Below are positions 15,103 through 22,878 of a stretch of DNA of 29,127 nt, in pieces. Under the pieces are notes generated by a model. That model saw only the letters and a program-made list of their open reading frames with translations. It searched no databases and was not told where the DNA came from. Position 1 is the first letter of the stretch. Each line of letters opens with the position of its first letter. This DNA is from an uncultured Mogibacterium sp. (GTDB lineage: Bacteria > Bacillota_A > Clostridia > Peptostreptococcales > Anaerovoracaceae). The stretch covers positions 1 through 29,127 of the forward strand of contig NZ_CALHTQ010000065.1 of the NCBI RefSeq assembly GCF_938039775.1, written 5' to 3'. A program made the translations under genes and the position numbers.

Positions 15103-15765
15103 ATGGCAGATGTAAATTCATTTATCGAGGGCGCACCTAGTGAGCATGAGTTTGAAAAAGCCAAAGACGATAGATTTTCGCCCGACATCCACAAGAAATT
15201 AAAGGAAGCTAGTATCGCAATTGCTGGTGCTGGGGGACTTGGTTCGAACATCGCGGTTATGCTCGCTAGAAGCGGAGTAGGGCACCTTCATATTGTAGAT
15301 TTTGATATCGTAGATATAACTAATTTGAACAGGCAGGCATACACTGTTAAGCATATAGGAATGCGTAAAGTCGATGCCATTACGGAAATTCTCATGGAGA
15401 TTAATCCGTATATGAGAGTAACTACCGAGTGTATTTGTGTAATGGCGGATAACTGCAAAGAGATATTTGAAAGTTTTGAGATTGTGTGTGAGGCTTTTGA
15501 TGGGGCTGAGTATAAAGCTATGCTTATTGATTCACTTCTATCAATTAAAGATGGGCCAATCGTAATTTCTGGCTCTGGAATGGCTGGATACAGCAGTGCT
15601 AATGACATAAAGGCTAGACGCGTAATGAATAGGTTGTTTATATGTGGTGATGAGCAAACTGATATTGCAAATGGTATAGGGCTTATGGCTCCGAGAGTTT
15701 CCGTATGTGCGGGTCATCAGGCGAACCTAGTCATTGGGCAGATTTTAGGAGTGGATAATATTTAA
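15103..15765 (+). CDS. thiF: ThiF-family adenylyltransferase (family 2) activating ThiS
   Basis: A 220-aa E1-like enzyme that adenylates the ThiS C-terminus. The nucleotide-binding IAGAGGLGSN (residues 41-49), VDFDIVDITNLNRQAYT and the catalytic-region CEAFDGAEYKA are in the expected order. It is shorter than E. coli ThiF (~250) and lacks the C-terminal CxxC zinc site, which fits the family-2 ThiF found with clostridial thi operons. It lies three nt after thiS and 100 nt before thiG. Confidence 0.9.
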   Translation: MADVNSFIEGAPSEHEFEKAKDDRFSPDIHKKLKEASIAIAGAGGLGSNIAVMLARSGVGHLHIVDFDIVDITNLNRQAYTVKHIGMRKVDAITEILMEINPYMRVTTECICVMADNCKEIFESFEIVCEAFDGAEYKAMLIDSLLSIKDGPIVISGSGMAGYSSANDIKARRVMNRLFICGDEQTDIANGIGLMAPRVSVCAGHQANLVIGQILGVDNI

Positions 15766-15811
15766 TTGAGATTTAATGTGTAATTGAGATATTTTGAGAT
15801 GTAATTGGGAT
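15763..15811 (+). repeat. Three imperfect copies of TAATTGAGAT in the thiF-thiG gap
   Basis: TAATTGAGAT at 15763-15772 (beginning with the thiF stop codon) and 15781-15790, and TAATTGGGAT at 15802-15811, spaced 18 and 21 nt apart. A further TTGAGAT lies at 15794-15800. The whole 100-nt gap holds nothing else but the thiG ribosome binding site. It may be a small tandem duplication or binding sites; I recognise no motif. Confidence 0.55.
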
Positions 15812-15867
15812 AAAGGGATTTTGGTTACACGCGTAAACAAGAGTTTTTAAAATATAAGGAGCACATG

Positions 15868-16632
15868 ATGAATGATAAATTAGTTATTGGTGGTCATGAA
15901 TTCAATTCGAGATTCATATTAGGTTCAGGAAAATACGATGTGGAGTTAATCCGTGCTGCTGTCGAGCAGGCGGGGGCTGAGATGATTACGCTCTCGGTTA
16001 GAAGAGCTAATACGGATGTTAAGAATATACTTGAATATATTCCAGATAATGTTACATTGCTTCCAAATACTTCAGGAGCTAGAAATGCCGAAGAGGCTGT
16101 TAGAATTGCAAGGCTAGCTAGGGAGCTCGGCTGCGGTGACTTCGTCAAGATTGAAGTTATCAAGGATTCGAAGTATTTGTTCCCAGATAATTACGAGACT
16201 ATCCGTGCGACAGAGATTTTGGCAAAAGAAGGGTTTGTAGTAATGCCTTACATGTACCCTGACCTCAACGTTGCGAGAGCACTCGTAGATGCTGGTGCTT
16301 CAACGATTATGCCACTTGCTGCTCCTATTGGATCGAATAGAGGGCTCGTAACAAAGGATATAATCAAAATTCTCGTTGATGAAATAGATATTCCAATCAT
16401 CGTAGATGCCGGAATAGGCTCACCGTCACAGGCTTGCGAAGCGATGGAAATGGGAGTGAGTGCTATTATGGCGAACACTGCTATTGCGACAGCGAGAGAC
16501 GTAGCAGGCATGGCTGGCGCCTTTGGAAATGCCATTAAGGCTGGAAGAGCAGCTTACCTCGCTGGTCTTGGACGTGTCGTAAAAGACGGTGGTGTGGCAT
16601 CATCTCCTCTTACGGGATTTCTGGAGGACTAA
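15868..16632 (+). CDS. thiG: Thiazole synthase ThiG
   Basis: A TIM-barrel enzyme of 254 aa that builds the thiazole phosphate from deoxyxylulose 5-phosphate, ThiS thiocarboxylate and dehydroglycine. [34 protein letters not shown] and [11 protein letters not shown] (Lys94, the presumed Schiff-base lysine) are all present, followed by [23 protein letters not shown] and the end [15 protein letters not shown] lies 6 nt upstream of the second ATG (15868); the ATG at 15865 would be only 3 nt away. Its last codons contain the GGAGG for thiH. Confidence 0.96.
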   Translation: MNDKLVIGGHEFNSRFILGSGKYDVELIRAAVEQAGAEMITLSVRRANTDVKNILEYIPDNVTLLPNTSGARNAEEAVRIARLARELGCGDFVKIEVIKDSKYLFPDNYETIRATEILAKEGFVVMPYMYPDLNVARALVDAGASTIMPLAAPIGSNRGLVTKDIIKILVDEIDIPIIVDAGIGSPSQACEAMEMGVSAIMANTAIATARDVAGMAGAFGNAIKAGRAAYLAGLGRVVKDGGVASSPLTGFLED

Positions 16633-16634
16633 AA

Positions 16635-17858
16635 ATGAACGACGAGAAGCTTATGACGAATGACGTGGATAGAAATCGAAAAGTTCGTACTGACCACATG
16701 GCTTATATGGAGGGGATGGAGGTTATCCCTCATGATACTTTTGATAGAGTAATAGCAGAAATTAAGTCGTATAACCCAAGCGATTATAGTGAAGATGATG
16801 TGCTGAGAGCTATTAAGTCCGAAAGTTGTAGTGTTGAAGACTTTAAGGCATTGCTATCTCCGGCAGCTGAAAGGTACCTAGAACAAATTGCGGAGAAGGC
16901 AAGCCTTGAGAGGAGGAAGCATTTCGGTAACGTGGTAAATCTTTTTACACCGCTCTATATATCTAATTACTGCGAGAACTACTGCGTATATTGCGGATTT
17001 AATTGTCATAATAAAATCCACAGAGCGAGGCTCAATAGTAGTGAGATAGAGAAGGAGATGAAGGCGATAGCAGAATCTGGACTTGAAGAAATACTGATTT
17101 TGACAGGTGAGAGCAGGAGCAAGTCTGATATCGAGTACATCGGTGAAGCATGCAAGATAGGCAGAAAATACTTCAAGAACATTGGAATCGAGGTATATCC
17201 GATGAATTCTGACGAGTATGCGTATCTGAAAGCTTGCGGTGCAGACTACGTAACTGTCTTTCAAGAGACGTACAATTCCGATGAGTATGAGAAGCTTCAT
17301 CTCGCCGGTCATAAGAGGATATTTCCGTATAGATTTAATGCGCAGGAGAGGGCGCTTATGGGTGGTATGCGTGGTGTGGGCTTTGCCGCACTGCTTGGAC
17401 TCGATGATTTTAGAAAAGATGCGCTTGCAACTGGTATTCATGCTTATCTACTGCAGCGAAAATACCCATGGGCGGAAATATCATTATCATGCCCTAGACT
17501 TAGACCTATAATCAGCAATAACGACGAGGAAACTATTTTCTCGCCTAATGAGGAACATGAAAAAGTCGAAGAGCGCCAGCTTCTTCAGGTTATATGTGCC
17601 TACAGAATATTCCTTCCGTTCGCAGCGATGACTATTTCAACTCGTGAAAGGGCTGGATTTAGAGATAATGTCATGGGTATAACTGCGACCAAGATTTCTG
17701 CTGGTGTAGATACTGGTATCGGCAGCCACAGCGACGATGAAACAAGCTCTGGTGATAATCAGTTCGAAATAGCCGATGACAGATCTGTTGATGAGATATG
17801 CGCGGCGCTTAGGGAACACGGTATGCAGCCTGTAATGAATGACTATGTGTACGTTTAA
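16635..17858 (+). CDS. thiH: 2-iminoacetate synthase ThiH (radical SAM tyrosine lyase)
   Basis: A 407-aa radical SAM enzyme that cleaves tyrosine to p-cresol and dehydroglycine for ThiG. CENYCVYC (Cys113, Cys117, Cys120) forms the CX3CX2C cluster site. LTGESRS, VTVFQETYN, HLAGHKRIFPYR and the C-terminal metal/auxiliary region follow as in ThiH. It is about 30 residues longer than E. coli ThiH because of a charged N-terminal extension. It starts 2 nt after the thiG stop. Using ThiH and not the oxygen-dependent ThiO fits an anaerobe. Confidence 0.95.
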   Translation: MNDEKLMTNDVDRNRKVRTDHMAYMEGMEVIPHDTFDRVIAEIKSYNPSDYSEDDVLRAIKSESCSVEDFKALLSPAAERYLEQIAEKASLERRKHFGNVVNLFTPLYISNYCENYCVYCGFNCHNKIHRARLNSSEIEKEMKAIAESGLEEILILTGESRSKSDIEYIGEACKIGRKYFKNIGIEVYPMNSDEYAYLKACGADYVTVFQETYNSDEYEKLHLAGHKRIFPYRFNAQERALMGGMRGVGFAALLGLDDFRKDALATGIHAYLLQRKYPWAEISLSCPRLRPIISNNDEETIFSPNEEHEKVEERQLLQVICAYRIFLPFAAMTISTRERAGFRDNVMGITATKISAGVDTGIGSHSDDETSSGDNQFEIADDRSVDEICAALREHGMQPVMNDYVYV

Positions 17859-18402
17859 GAGGATATGTGTAACGAATCGGCACCTATCCGAACGGTCGTT
17901 AGAGGAACAGCTAGAGGTAGCTTTTGAATATTCTAAACCAGATATTGTAATACTCAGAGAAAAGGATCTCTATGAAGATGAGTATAGAAGCCTGGCTTAT
18001 AGAGTGAAAGCTTTGTGCGATATGCATGATATAAAAATAATAATAAATAAGTATTACCGTGTGGCAAGAGAGCTCCATACACCAGTTCAACTCTCATTTG
18101 ATGATTATAAATTATATTGTGCGAATTGTGCAGATCTAAGTGTAGGGGTTTCAATTCATTCGCTGCAAGAGGCTGCTATGGTCGGAGAAGAGGGAGCCGA
18201 TTTCATAGTTGCTGGACATATCTTTGAAACTGACTGTAAGAAAGGGCTGCCTGGTCGCGGCATTGATTTTCTAACCAGCATAGTAGAAAAAGTTGATATA
18301 CCAGTATATGCAATAGGTGGAATAAGAGGTTCTAATATAGATAAGGTCGCTTCCGCAGGAGCGAGTGGGGCATGTCAGATGTCATTTTATATGAATCTAT
18401 AG
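17839..18402 (+). CDS. tenI: ThiE-superfamily protein, probably TenI-like thiazole tautomerase
   Basis: A 187-aa TIM-barrel protein of the ThiE/TenI superfamily. ILREKDL (residues 39-45), GADFIVAGHIFETDCKKGLPGRG and VYAIGGIRGSNIDKVASAG are family motifs. The ThiE motif IIND is IINK here (Lys71), and the DGVHLGQxD segment with the Mg-binding aspartates is missing (LHTPVQLSFDD instead), so thiamine phosphate synthase activity is doubtful. GVSIHS (His107) resembles the His region of TenI, which converts the ThiG product to its usable tautomer. That role fits the neighbours. It overlaps thiH by 20 nt and lacks a clear ribosome binding site; ATG 17845 is also possible. Confidence 0.75.
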   Translation: MTMCTFKRICVTNRHLSERSLEEQLEVAFEYSKPDIVILREKDLYEDEYRSLAYRVKALCDMHDIKIIINKYYRVARELHTPVQLSFDDYKLYCANCADLSVGVSIHSLQEAAMVGEEGADFIVAGHIFETDCKKGLPGRGIDFLTSIVEKVDIPVYAIGGIRGSNIDKVASAGASGACQMSFYMNL

Positions 18403-18437
18403 AAATGGGGCTAGCGCATCATAGCGCAGCCCCATTT
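18403..18437. terminator. Terminator between thi operon and maf (convergent)
   Basis: AAATGGGGCT-A-GCGC, loop ATCATA, GCGC-AGCCCCATTT: 14 base pairs with one bulged A. The T-tract is short on both strands, but it is the only hairpin between the convergent tenI-like and maf genes. Confidence 0.7.
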
Positions 18438-18446
18438 ACGTTAACA

Positions 18447-19070
18447 TTATTTATTAAGTTCGCTGATTATCCTGCGATATGGAAGCCCAACGACATTTTC
18501 GTAATCTCCTTTGAATTCGGAAATATACTTCCTAAAACCGCCCTGGATCGCATAAGCGCCAGCCTTATCCATAGGTTCACCTGTTGCGATATACGACCTT
18601 ATGTCTTCATCAGTATAATCGCCACATATTATCTCCGTGACCTCGGCAAAAGATATCCTTTCATCAAACTGGGGCTCTCCGTTTATAACAGCTATTAGTG
18701 TAACCCCACTAGCTACATAATGCTTATCATTTCTTAGCGAAGATAACATCACAAATGCATCTTCTTCATCGATTGGCTTACCCATTATCTTGTCTTTATA
18801 CACAATAGTATCTGAGGCGATAATTAGCGATTTGCCATCAAATTCAACTATCTCAGGTTGCTCGAGTGATGCCAATGCTTTTCTGTCAGAAAGCATCGTT
18901 ACCGCATCGATAAATGAGATATTATCGGGTAGTGACTCGTCGGCATTTCCCGGCATTACGATAGGTATAATCCCATGTTCCCTAAGTATATCTAGTCTAC
19001 GAGGTGACTTAGATGCGAGAATTATCCTGTCATAATTAGACAGGAGAGGATTGTCAGAATTAGTTTTCAT
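18447..19070 (-). CDS. maf: Maf family nucleoside triphosphate pyrophosphatase
   Basis: A 207-aa house-cleaning NTP pyrophosphatase. Motifs: ILASKSPRR (17-25), SDTIVYKDKIMGKP with the catalytic-type Asp87, GEPMDKAGAYAIQG, and the ending GDYENVVGLP. Members hydrolyse non-canonical or UTP/dTTP nucleotides and are linked to septum control in Bacillus. It overlaps the 3' end of thiT by 11 nt, so it is probably co-transcribed with the TPP-controlled transporter, an unexpected partner. The N-terminus is ~10 residues longer than usual. Confidence 0.93.
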   Translation of the reverse strand: MKTNSDNPLLSNYDRIILASKSPRRLDILREHGIIPIVMPGNADESLPDNISFIDAVTMLSDRKALASLEQPEIVEFDGKSLIIASDTIVYKDKIMGKPIDEEDAFVMLSSLRNDKHYVASGVTLIAVINGEPQFDERISFAEVTEIICGDYTDEDIRSYIATGEPMDKAGAYAIQGGFRKYISEFKGDYENVVGLPYRRIISELNK

Positions 19071-19698
19071 TCTTAAGCCTTTCGAACAAGCTCTTAACTG
19101 GTGGCATGTTGATAACTACAACAGTTATTGCAGCTTCTACTGCGATATAAGTGAGGTTATACCAGATAGACCATGTTACAGCGCTGAATCCCTTTGGTGC
19201 ATATGCTCCGAAGAAGATAATACCCGACATAACTGCACAGAAGTATCTTGCAAATACACCTGTGAGATATACCTTAGTAAGCCCATTTTTGCCATCACGT
19301 AGAGCACCGCCAAGACCTAGTGCACCGAACGCAATCGGATAGTCGAGTAGTAGCTGTACAGGGTGGATTACGTAAGGACCGAAGATTAAATTTACAAGTC
19401 CAAGTGCAACACCAGCCATAACTCCGCGTTTAGTTCCGTACAGATAAGTTACTACTGCAATCGGAAGAAGTGATAGAAGTGTGACAGAACCACCCTGCGG
19501 CATAGTGAAAAGCTTGATATTGGATAGTACCATCGCGATAGCAATCAATAGGGAAGATACTGTAAGAGCCTTGATGTCGACTCTTTTATTCTCAGCCTTT
19601 GAATTACTACCAAGTGTGATTAGTGCTAGGACCAAAATGATTGCAAGTACTATTATTACCTGCCCAACTCTCGACTCAACAAAATTTTGTAAATTCAT
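19060..19698 (-). CDS. thiT: Thiamine ECF transporter S component ThiT
   Basis: A 212-aa membrane protein with about six helices. The C-terminal half fits ThiT: LLLDYPIAFGALGLGGALRD, then FARYFCAVMSGIIFFGAYAP and KGFSAVTWSIWYNLTYIAVE, where known ThiT structures have Trp, Tyr and Glu contacts to thiamine. It has an extra N-terminal helix (~15-30). It needs the shared EcfA/A'/T energising module, which is not in this window. A TPP riboswitch upstream confirms the substrate. AGGAGG lies 7 nt before the ATG, inside a hairpin that can mask it. Confidence 0.92.
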   Translation of the reverse strand: MNLQNFVESRVGQVIIVLAIILVLALITLGSNSKAENKRVDIKALTVSSLLIAIAMVLSNIKLFTMPQGGSVTLLSLLPIAVVTYLYGTKRGVMAGVALGLVNLIFGPYVIHPVQLLLDYPIAFGALGLGGALRDGKNGLTKVYLTGVFARYFCAVMSGIIFFGAYAPKGFSAVTWSIWYNLTYIAVEAAITVVVINMPPVKSLFERLKNEN

Positions 19699-19705
19699 AG
19701 AAAAA

Positions 19706-19723
19706 CCTCCTGTATGTAGGAGG
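19706..19723 (-). promoter_or_regulatory. Shine-Dalgarno-sequestering hairpin of thiT
   Basis: On the minus strand, CCTCCT (19723-19718), loop ACATAC, AGGAGG (19711-19706). The whole Shine-Dalgarno sequence is paired. The CCCC directly upstream of the anti-SD lies in GCACCCCC, which nearly complements GGGGGAGC in the aptamer, so an alternative pairing could free the Shine-Dalgarno when TPP is absent. Confidence 0.75.
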
Positions 19724-19732
19724 GGGTGCTTT

Positions 19733-19866
19733 GATATTCTAGCCAGCTTCCCGCTACGGCATTATCCGCATGGTAGAAGGGTCTCGCTTCATCGTTATAT
19801 ACAAAATCAGTAGATTTTAAGCATAAGTGAAGCAACTCTCAGCTATCGCTCCCCCAGCAATATTTG
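19733..19866 (-). promoter_or_regulatory. TPP riboswitch (THI element) controlling thiT
   Basis: On the minus strand, in order: GGGGGAGC and GCTGAGAG (P2/P3 region, about 19855-19835), a variable arm of ~45 nt, GACCCTTC, GGATAATGCC and GCGGGAAGC (about 19775-19746). These are the conserved blocks of the TPP aptamer (CUGAGA, ACCCUU, GGAUAAUGCC, GGGAAG). The usual CCUGAU block between ACCC and GGAUAAUG is changed to TACCATGC. With no terminator after it, control is probably translational, through the hairpin at 19706-19723. TPP would lower ThiT, and perhaps Maf, synthesis. Confidence 0.9.
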
Positions 19867-19873
19867 TTTACTC

Positions 19874-19902
19874 ATTTTATATTGTTGCAAATGATATTGC
19901 AA
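19874..19902 (-). promoter_or_regulatory. Promoter of the thiT-maf transcript
   Basis: On the minus strand, TTGCAA (19902-19897), 17 nt, TAAAAT (19879-19874). The predicted start at about 19867 coincides with the 5' edge of the TPP aptamer. Confidence 0.6.
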
Positions 19903-20190
19903 TACGATAAAATTCGCAATTTATTTATTAATTAATAAATACAGAAATCTTAATTACTGTAAGTGTAGCATTTAGATTAGTACTAATGACGAATTAAAAT
20001 TAATAACAAATTTAATAACATACTTACAAAGTAATATAAAAAGTACTTGAAATACAAAGAAAATTACAAAATTTCGATGTAAGCGAGTAAGATTTTGTGT
20101 ACAATAAAAGGTAATGCTTTTAGTTAAATTAGTAAAAGCTATAAGCTATAAGATGTTACTTTGTACTGAACGAGTTATTGAGGTATTTTA
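19903..20190. other. AT-rich intergenic region between divergent thiT and nhaC
   Basis: No gene is visible. It is strongly AT-rich. Near its right end a hairpin GCTTTTA (20116-20122)/TAAAAGC (20133-20139) would lie in the nhaC leader. A TACAAT at ~20098-20103 could be a -10 box for nhaC, but no good -35 box goes with it. Confidence 0.5.
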
Positions 20191-21570
20191 ATGAAAGAAC
20201 AAGTAAAACTTCATCAAGAGAGAGAAGCTAGTGGCCTAGCATTAATTCCGCTACTTTTCTTTATCGTGATCTACCTTGGTGTTGGAATTGTCCTTAACTT
20301 CAAGGGAGTAGAGATGGCATTCTATCAGTTCCCATCTGTAGTAGCTATGACGATAGCTGTTATCTTGGCATTCTTGATGTATCACAAGACGGGGATTGCA
20401 AACAATTTCAAACTGTTTGCAAGAGGTGCCGGCGACGAAAATATCATGACCATGCTCATGATATTCCTCTTAGCAGGAGCTTTTTCATCTGTTGCTGGAG
20501 CGATGGGAGGAGTTTCTTCCACAGCAAATCTTGGACTTGCGGTTATTCCACCTAGATTCATCGTACCAGGAATATTCGTAATAGCCGCATTTCTATCGAC
20601 AGCAACAGGTACTTCTATGGGTACTGTAGGTGCGATAGTTCCAATAGCATATCAAATGGCAAATACAGCTCAACTTAACATGTCATTCGTAGTTGCAGCG
20701 GTACTAACCGGAGCAATGTTCGGAGATAATCTATCGATGATTTCGGATACAACGATAGCCGCAACCAGAACACAGGGGGTAGAGCTAAAAGACAAGTTTA
20801 GAACTAACGCATGGATGTCGATTCCTTCAGCGATAATCGCCCTCATACTAATGGTTATATTTAGTAAGGGAGGAACCGTAACTGGGAATCTAGATTACAG
20901 CCTAATTAAGGTTGTTCCATATGTGTTAGTTCTCGGCCTTGCGCTGCTAGGTCTAAACGTGTTTGCTGTACTGATTATCGGAATTCTCAGTGCTGCTGCA
21001 GTTGGTGTTGGAACTGGGGCAATAGGCCTTATGGAAGTTGCTGCAAAGATTTGGTCTGGATATCAGGGCATGATTGAGGTATTTATTCTTTCTATGTTCG
21101 TAGGAGGTCTTGCTGAACTTACAAAGCACTACGGTGGTCTAAAGTGGATAATCGATAAGACAAGCAAGCTTTTCAAAGGTCCTAAGTCTGCATCTGTAGG
21201 TATCGCGGCTCTTACTGCGCTAACAGATGCTGCAACTGCAAATAATACAGTTGCTATTATCGTAACTGGTGAGATTGCTAAAGAGATTTCTGAAAAGTAT
21301 AAGATTGATCCAAGAAGAACAGCTTCATTCCTTGATATATTCTCATGCATCATGCAGGGGTTCATTCCGTACGGTGCGCAGTTCCTTCTGATTGCCAGCT
21401 TGACAAAGAATGCTGTCAATCCAACTGATATGATCCCGTACAACTGGTATTTGATAATTCTCGGAATTATGTCGATAATCTCAGTAATGGTTCCTTCGTA
21501 TAATAGGATAGTATGTAAGGGCGAATGGAACTGGGAATATATGCAGCCAGAACACGAAGTTAAGAAGTAG
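20191..21570 (+). CDS. nhaC: NhaC-type Na+/H+ antiporter family protein
   Basis: A 459-aa polytopic membrane protein. STATGTSMGTVGAIVPIA, then MFGDNLSMISDTTIAATRTQG and TALTDAATANNTVAIIVTG are signature stretches of the NhaC/YuiF family (PF03553). The GDNLSxISDTT motif with its aspartates is thought to form the ion site. The family includes Na+/H+ antiporters and, in some members, malate/lactate or amino-acid-linked exchangers, so the substrate is not certain. The ribosome binding site is weak (GAGG 8 nt upstream). It is monocistronic, divergent from thiT, with the infC promoter starting 24 nt after its stop and no clear terminator in between. Confidence 0.88.
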   Translation: MKEQVKLHQEREASGLALIPLLFFIVIYLGVGIVLNFKGVEMAFYQFPSVVAMTIAVILAFLMYHKTGIANNFKLFARGAGDENIMTMLMIFLLAGAFSSVAGAMGGVSSTANLGLAVIPPRFIVPGIFVIAAFLSTATGTSMGTVGAIVPIAYQMANTAQLNMSFVVAAVLTGAMFGDNLSMISDTTIAATRTQGVELKDKFRTNAWMSIPSAIIALILMVIFSKGGTVTGNLDYSLIKVVPYVLVLGLALLGLNVFAVLIIGILSAAAVGVGTGAIGLMEVAAKIWSGYQGMIEVFILSMFVGGLAELTKHYGGLKWIIDKTSKLFKGPKSASVGIAALTALTDAATANNTVAIIVTGEIAKEISEKYKIDPRRTASFLDIFSCIMQGFIPYGAQFLLIASLTKNAVNPTDMIPYNWYLIILGIMSIISVMVPSYNRIVCKGEWNWEYMQPEHEVKK

Positions 21571-21593
21571 TGAAAGCATTGTGCCATTCAGTA

Positions 21594-21622
21594 TTGACAC
21601 ACGCTTAGTAATAGTTTATAAT
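21594..21622 (+). promoter_or_regulatory. Strong promoter of infC-rpmI-rplT
   Basis: TTGACA (21594-21599), 17 nt, TATAAT (21617-21622): a perfect consensus promoter. It is followed by a ~130-nt leader before infC. Confidence 0.9.
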
Positions 21623-21628
21623 CACGTA

Positions 21629-21736
21629 GTCAAAGAAGAAGTTATCCGCTTCTCACCTTGTAGGCGCAGGCGTACGGGTTATCAATAACTTGATTTATTT
21701 CAGTTAATTCGCGGATACTTCTGTATCCGCTTTTTT
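21629..21736 (+). promoter_or_regulatory. Attenuator leader of the infC operon (L20-leader-like)
   Basis: Ends in a terminator: GCGGATAC (21711-21718), loop TTCT, GTATCCGC (21723-21730), then TTTTTT. TATCCGC near the RNA 5' end (21643-21649) can pair with GCGGATA of the terminator's 5' arm and so act as antiterminator. In Bacillus the same operon is controlled by ribosomal protein L20 binding such a leader; placement and architecture suggest the same here. Identity with the Rfam L20 leader was not tested. Confidence 0.75.
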
Positions 21737-21755
21737 ATTATATGGAGGTAGACCA

Positions 21756-22274
21756 ATTAGCAAGGATAAACAACAGATCAACGGAGATATTCGTGCAAAG
21801 GAAGTCCGTTTGATAGATGAGAATGGAGATATGCGCGGAGTTATGGGTATCAGAGAAGCGCTTGCGATAGCAGAAGAGGCTAATCTAGACCTCGTAAATG
21901 TTTCTCCTAATGCTGAACCGCCAGTTTGCAAGATCCTAGACTTCGGGAAATATCGCTATGAGCTCCAGAAGAAGGATAAGATGGCTAAGAAGAACCAGAA
22001 GACTATGCAGGTCAAGGAAGTTCGTCTAAGCACATTTATCGAGGAGCATGATGTAAATGTAAAGGCGAATACAGCAATCAAGTTCTTGAAGGAAGGAGAT
22101 AAGGTTAAGGTTAGCCTTAGATTCAGAGGAAGAGAACGTGATTACACAGCAAAAGGCTTTGATGTTATGAACAGCTTTGCAGAGCAGATTGCCGAGTATG
22201 GCGTTATCGACAAGAAGCCAAAATTTGAGGGACGAAGCCTTACTATGTTCCTATCACCAAAGAATAGTAAGTAA
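21756..22274 (+). CDS. infC: Translation initiation factor IF-3, with AUU start codon
   Basis: IF-3 keeps the 30S subunit free and checks the start codon. The real start is ATT at 21756 (reading M-SKDKQQINGDIRAKEVRL), 7 nt after GGAGG, giving 172 aa, the normal length. A TTG further in (21810) would cut off the conserved IF-3 beginning (INxxIRAxEVRLI). AUU starts are a known trait of infC, because IF-3 discriminates against them and so limits its own synthesis. Both IF-3 domains are seen: N-domain to ~residue 80 and the C-domain with KANTAIKFLKEGDKVKVSLR. Confidence 0.96.
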   Translation: MSKDKQQINGDIRAKEVRLIDENGDMRGVMGIREALAIAEEANLDLVNVSPNAEPPVCKILDFGKYRYELQKKDKMAKKNQKTMQVKEVRLSTFIEEHDVNVKANTAIKFLKEGDKVKVSLRFRGRERDYTAKGFDVMNSFAEQIAEYGVIDKKPKFEGRSLTMFLSPKNSK

Positions 22275-22302
22275 TGAATTAACAACTTAGGAGGAAATCA
22301 TT

Positions 22303-22503
22303 ATGGCAAAGAACAAGATGAAGTCTCATAGAGGCGCAAGCAAGAGAATGAAGCTTACTGGTTCAGGTAAGATTAAGAGAAACAAGGCATTTAAGAGCCA
22401 TATTCTGACAAAGAAGACTGCAAAGAGAAAGAGAGGTCTTCGTAAGTCCACAGTGCTTACTAGTGCAGATACAAAGCGTATGCTTAGATCAATGGCAAAG
22501 TAG
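22303..22503 (+). CDS. rpmI: 50S ribosomal protein L35
   Basis: A 66-aa, strongly basic protein beginning [20 protein letters not shown], the standard L35 sequence. AGGAGG lies 8 nt upstream. It follows infC by 28 nt and precedes rplT by 19 nt in the conserved infC-rpmI-rplT order. Confidence 0.98.
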   Translation: MAKNKMKSHRGASKRMKLTGSGKIKRNKAFKSHILTKKTAKRKRGLRKSTVLTSADTKRMLRSMAK

Positions 22504-22522
22504 TTTAGGGAGGTTTTAAGAT

Positions 22523-22876
22523 ATGGCAAGAGTAAAGAAGGGCGTAAACGCTCATAAGAGACACAAGAAGATATTAAAGCAGGCTAAGGGCTTCTACGGA
22601 CAGAGAAGCAAGAACTTCAGAGCTGCTAACCCAGCAGTAATGAGAGCTCTAAGATCTGCTTTTGTTGGAAGAAAGAACAAGAAGAGAGAGTACAGAAGAC
22701 TCTGGATCGCAAGAATTAATGCTGCTGCAAGAGCTAACGGCATTAACTACAGCAACCTGATGAACGGTCTTAAGAAGTCAGGAATTGAGCTCAACAGAAA
22801 GATGCTTTCTGAGATGGCTATCTATGATGCAGCAGGATTCGCTGAACTGTGCGAGCTAGCAAAGAAGGCTAACTAA
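22523..22876 (+). CDS. rplT: 50S ribosomal protein L20
   Basis: A 117-aa basic protein beginning [20 protein letters not shown], with [20 protein letters not shown] and the RNA-binding end typical of L20. It is a 23S rRNA assembly protein and probably also the repressor that binds the leader at 21629-21736. GGAGG lies upstream of the ATG. Confidence 0.98.
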   Translation: MARVKKGVNAHKRHKKILKQAKGFYGQRSKNFRAANPAVMRALRSAFVGRKNKKREYRRLWIARINAAARANGINYSNLMNGLKKSGIELNRKMLSEMAIYDAAGFAELCELAKKAN

Positions 22877-22878
22877 TA

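Noticed and set aside
16878..17441. 187-aa ORF on the minus strand
   Set aside because: Antisense to the conserved core of thiH; no family motif and no translation signal.
19740..20190. Other riboswitches or a CRISPR-like array in the AT-rich region
   Set aside because: Apart from the TPP element only simple AT-rich sequence and one small hairpin are visible; there are no regularly spaced repeats.
21756..21809. infC start at TTG 21810 instead of ATT 21756
   Set aside because: It would delete the conserved first 18 residues and has no ribosome binding site; GGAGG stands 7 nt before the ATT.
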